Of a DNA stretch of 47,889 nt, positions 45,685 through 47,889 are shown in pieces. The notes beneath the pieces were generated by a model. It ran no database searches. It was not told where the DNA came from and saw only the letters and a program-made list of their open reading frames with translations. A program made the translations under genes and the position numbers. How positions within the stretch are numbered: the first letter of the stretch is position 1; every line of letters starts with the position of its first letter. This DNA comes from an uncultured Ruminococcus sp. (lineage in GTDB: Bacteria; Bacillota; Clostridia; Oscillospirales; CAG-272), in contig CACZZA010000006.1 of the NCBI GenBank assembly GCA_902785485.1, positions 1-47,889 on the forward strand. Direction: 5' to 3'.

Positions 45685-47889
45685 ATGACACATCCAACCG
45701 TCAAACGGATCGTCGTTTCCGCGATCCTGATCCTCGCGCTCTCGCTCACGGCGGCGCTCGGCATAATAGCCTCGCTTACCGCCACCACCGAGATCTACGC
45801 CGAGGACGTCGTAGTCACCCCCGGCTCGACCTCGGTGACTGTTCCCGTAAAATACAGGAACAATAACGTTACCGCGGAAGCGGGACTGATCAAAGTGGGA
45901 TTTGACCCGACGAAGCTCACTTATTCCGGCACGACCGATTCCACCGGAGCGGACACCTTCGACGCGTCCGTAAACGGAGGAGAGATCTCCGTCGCGTTTG
46001 CCGGAGCTTCGGTCTCTTCGTCAAGCGGAACTTTGTTTGAAGTCGCTTTCACGCTCCCCTCGGACTTTGAAGACAACGTTCCGATCACCGTTACCGTTGA
46101 AAACTACGGCAGCACTACCGGACTTGTCGTCACCGAGTACGCGGAAGACGTCACCGCGACCGACGGATGCGTCCGCGTAGACGCGACGAACCTCACGTCC
46201 AACGGTACCGATATGCCCGCGAAGATCGCGCTCGCTCTGACCGCGGCGGAAAACGACGACGTCACGATCACTCTTGACGGAGTCTGGACGTTTACAGCCG
46301 ATTCCGTTTACGGTTCGGCGTCCTCCATTCCCACTCACACCATCACGATCAACGGACAGAACGGCGCGGAGATCCGCACAGCGGGATATATGCCCTCGTT
46401 CTGCGGAAACTTCGTGTTCAATAACATCAAATTCGTGGGAAGCGCCTCCGGCGGCACCACCCGTTGGGACGGCAAGAACGGTCTGTACTTCCCCGAGAAC
46501 GCGTCCTGCGTCATCGGCACGGGCTGCGACGGCTACGCTTCTCACACGACTACCGAATGCGGAGCCAACCTTGCGGGCGACTCACTGACCGTCAACAGCG
46601 GTAAGTTTGCGATCATCTGCGCGCAGATGCTCCAGAACGTGAACACCGTCGCGATCAACGATCCGAAGATAACCGTTCAGGGAACGGCAGAAGCCATTAC
46701 CGTTTGCGGTCTCGGATACAACACGGCTAACATCACCGGTTCCGCTGATCTTACCATAGGCGGCTCCGTCAACGTCACCGAGTTCCTCGCGGCAGGCGGT
46801 TACTATTCGGCGTCATCCGGACTCGGCGGCACCCTGACCGTTGCGACGACCGGCGACAGCACGATCAGAAATATCTGCGCGGTAGTCGGTTCCTCCGGTG
46901 TATCCACCGCAGGAAAATTCCCGCAGTATACTATCAACGTTTCTTCGACCGCTACACTGACGTCGACCTACGGACCTTCTTCCGCGGTCATCAACGGAAA
47001 TGCGGGAAATATGTATTTCAATACGACGTTCAATATCGGCGACGGACTCACCTGTCCCAATAACGTCTATTTCGGCGTCAGACCGGGCGCGGCAGCTAAC
47101 CAGGCTTACGCCTTCAAAAAATACGGTAACACCGTGATCAACATTAACGGCGGTACGTTAGCTTCCGGCGTATACGGCGGCTCGCGCTGCCAGGCAGACG
47201 GATCCGAAGAGGGCTCCGACATCGTGTTGAATATCAACGGCGGCTCTCTTTCCAACCTCACGGTCGGCGGTTCCTCGCTGAACGGCGCTAACACGGTACA
47301 CTCCGGAGATATTGAATACCACCTCAATAAGTTCTCCGCGTGGGGCAACAACAAATACGGCGGCTCGCTCATATACGGCGCTAACGCTGTACAAAGCGGT
47401 GAAACGACCGTTTACATCGGCAACCCCGATTATCCCGCGCTCACTGTCGGAAGCAGTATGTTTGCAGGCGGACTTATCAACAGCTCGACCGGTAAAGTCA
47501 CCGGTAACTCCAAGCTCATCGTCGAGAACGTCGCGAATATGGCGGGCAAGCTCATCGGCGGCGCCTGGATCAACACCAAGGGCGGCATATTCGAGGCTGA
47601 TTCCGAACTCTGGATCAAATCCGCTACCACAACGGGCAACGTCTCCAATATGATGACCGGCGGATGCTACGCTGAAAATCTCACAGGCGTTCCGGACGAC
47701 ACCGACGCCGACGACTACATCACGGGCGGCTTCGGTCACGTCGGCAACGTCAAGGTCGTCATCGACGACGGTACTTTCAGATCCAGATATTCGTTCACCT
47801 CTCACGGCGTAAACGTTAAAGGAAATTCCACCCTGATCTTCAACGGCGGTACCTTCAACGAATATTCCGCAAACGGAACCTGGTACAGA
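45685..47889 (+). CDS. Large secreted protein with cohesin-like domain and beta-helix-like repeats (partial, runs off the window)
   Basis: 735 codons, open to the last base; the C-terminus is missing. ACGGAGGA precedes the ATG. Signal segment VSAILILALSLTAALGIIASL. Residues ~40-150 match the cohesin pattern: VVVTPGSTSVTVPVKY, then AGLIKVGFDPTKLTYSG, GGEISVAFAGAS, SGTLFEVAFTL and a closing TDGCVRVD. The remainder is rich in short beta repeats (ININGGTLASGVYGGS, LNINGGSLSNLTVGGSS, VVIDDGTFRS, LIFNGGTFNEYS), like those in P1-P4. Probably a surface scaffold or adhesin; the missing end would show how it is anchored. Confidence 0.8.
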   Translation, partial: MTHPTVKRIVVSAILILALSLTAALGIIASLTATTEIYAEDVVVTPGSTSVTVPVKYRNNNVTAEAGLIKVGFDPTKLTYSGTTDSTGADTFDASVNGGEISVAFAGASVSSSSGTLFEVAFTLPSDFEDNVPITVTVENYGSTTGLVVTEYAEDVTATDGCVRVDATNLTSNGTDMPAKIALALTAAENDDVTITLDGVWTFTADSVYGSASSIPTHTITINGQNGAEIRTAGYMPSFCGNFVFNNIKFVGSASGGTTRWDGKNGLYFPENASCVIGTGCDGYASHTTTECGANLAGDSLTVNSGKFAIICAQMLQNVNTVAINDPKITVQGTAEAITVCGLGYNTANITGSADLTIGGSVNVTEFLAAGGYYSASSGLGGTLTVATTGDSTIRNICAVVGSSGVSTAGKFPQYTINVSSTATLTSTYGPSSAVINGNAGNMYFNTTFNIGDGLTCPNNVYFGVRPGAAANQAYAFKKYGNTVININGGTLASGVYGGSRCQADGSEEGSDIVLNINGGSLSNLTVGGSSLNGANTVHSGDIEYHLNKFSAWGNNKYGGSLIYGANAVQSGETTVYIGNPDYPALTVGSSMFAGGLINSSTGKVTGNSKLIVENVANMAGKLIGGAWINTKGGIFEADSELWIKSATTTGNVSNMMTGGCYAENLTGVPDDTDADDYITGGFGHVGNVKVVIDDGTFRSRYSFTSHGVNVKGNSTLIFNGGTFNEYSANGTWYR

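Overview
The window reads as chromosomal DNA of an anaerobic, monoderm Clostridia-type bacterium, probably a gut or rumen member of the Oscillospirales/Ruminococcaceae neighbourhood. This is inferred from gene content: type III glutamine synthetase, an ANTAR-domain regulator, a Bacillus-type PurF with a propeptide, QueH, GTP-type PEP carboxykinase, a dockerin and a cohesin-like domain. Strong GGAGG ribosome sites and near-consensus TTGACA/TATAAT promoters fit. No 16S gene is present, so the assignment is tentative. There is no phage, transposase or CRISPR array.

Layout. 1-10.8 kb: an alpha/beta hydrolase, then on the minus strand glnN (GSIII) followed by the tightly overlapping set pyrG-purF-carA-carB. 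GSIII makes glutamine and the next enzymes consume its amide. 11-13.5 kb: a secreted dockerin protein (P1) interrupted near its end by an in-frame TGA. 13.6-15.5 kb: a two-domain nucleotidyltransferase and an ANTAR regulator. 15.5-23.9 kb: a complete phenylalanine/tyrosine operon, aroB-aroC-aroE/K fusion-aroQ-aroA-tyrA-pheA-DAHP synthase, preceded by a 24-codon leader peptide containing a run of five Tyr codons flanked by Phe codons and by mutually exclusive antiterminator/terminator hairpins. I read this as a ribosome-mediated attenuator. 23.9-30.8 kb: an AraC regulator divergent from an amino-sugar operon (nagB-like, nagA, DUF4091 protein), a CDP-alcohol phosphatidyltransferase and an SGNH hydrolase.

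31-38.1 kb: three membrane-anchored paralogs of the P1 N-terminal domain (P2, P3, P4) interleaved with two AraC regulators. P2 and P4 share a conserved upstream element at identical spacing from the -10. 38.1-39.1 kb: a gene-free repeat island with two hairpin-unit arrays, a 140-bp tandem duplication and a dispersed hairpin element. 39.1-44.4 kb: queH, tRNA-Gly(CCC), a YgjV-like membrane protein overlapping tRNA-Thr(CGT), rsmA, pckG and an EndA-like nuclease. 44.6 kb to the end: a small acidic membrane protein, an HprK-like P-loop protein and a large secreted protein, cut by the window edge, with a cohesin-like domain and beta-helix-like repeats.

The most notable items are the Phe/Tyr leader-peptide attenuator over a whole aromatic operon, and an apparently undescribed family of surface proteins (P1-P4) that exists in both dockerin-bearing and membrane-anchored forms, with a cohesin-like partner candidate in the same window. 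All functions are read from sequence only; no database search was run.
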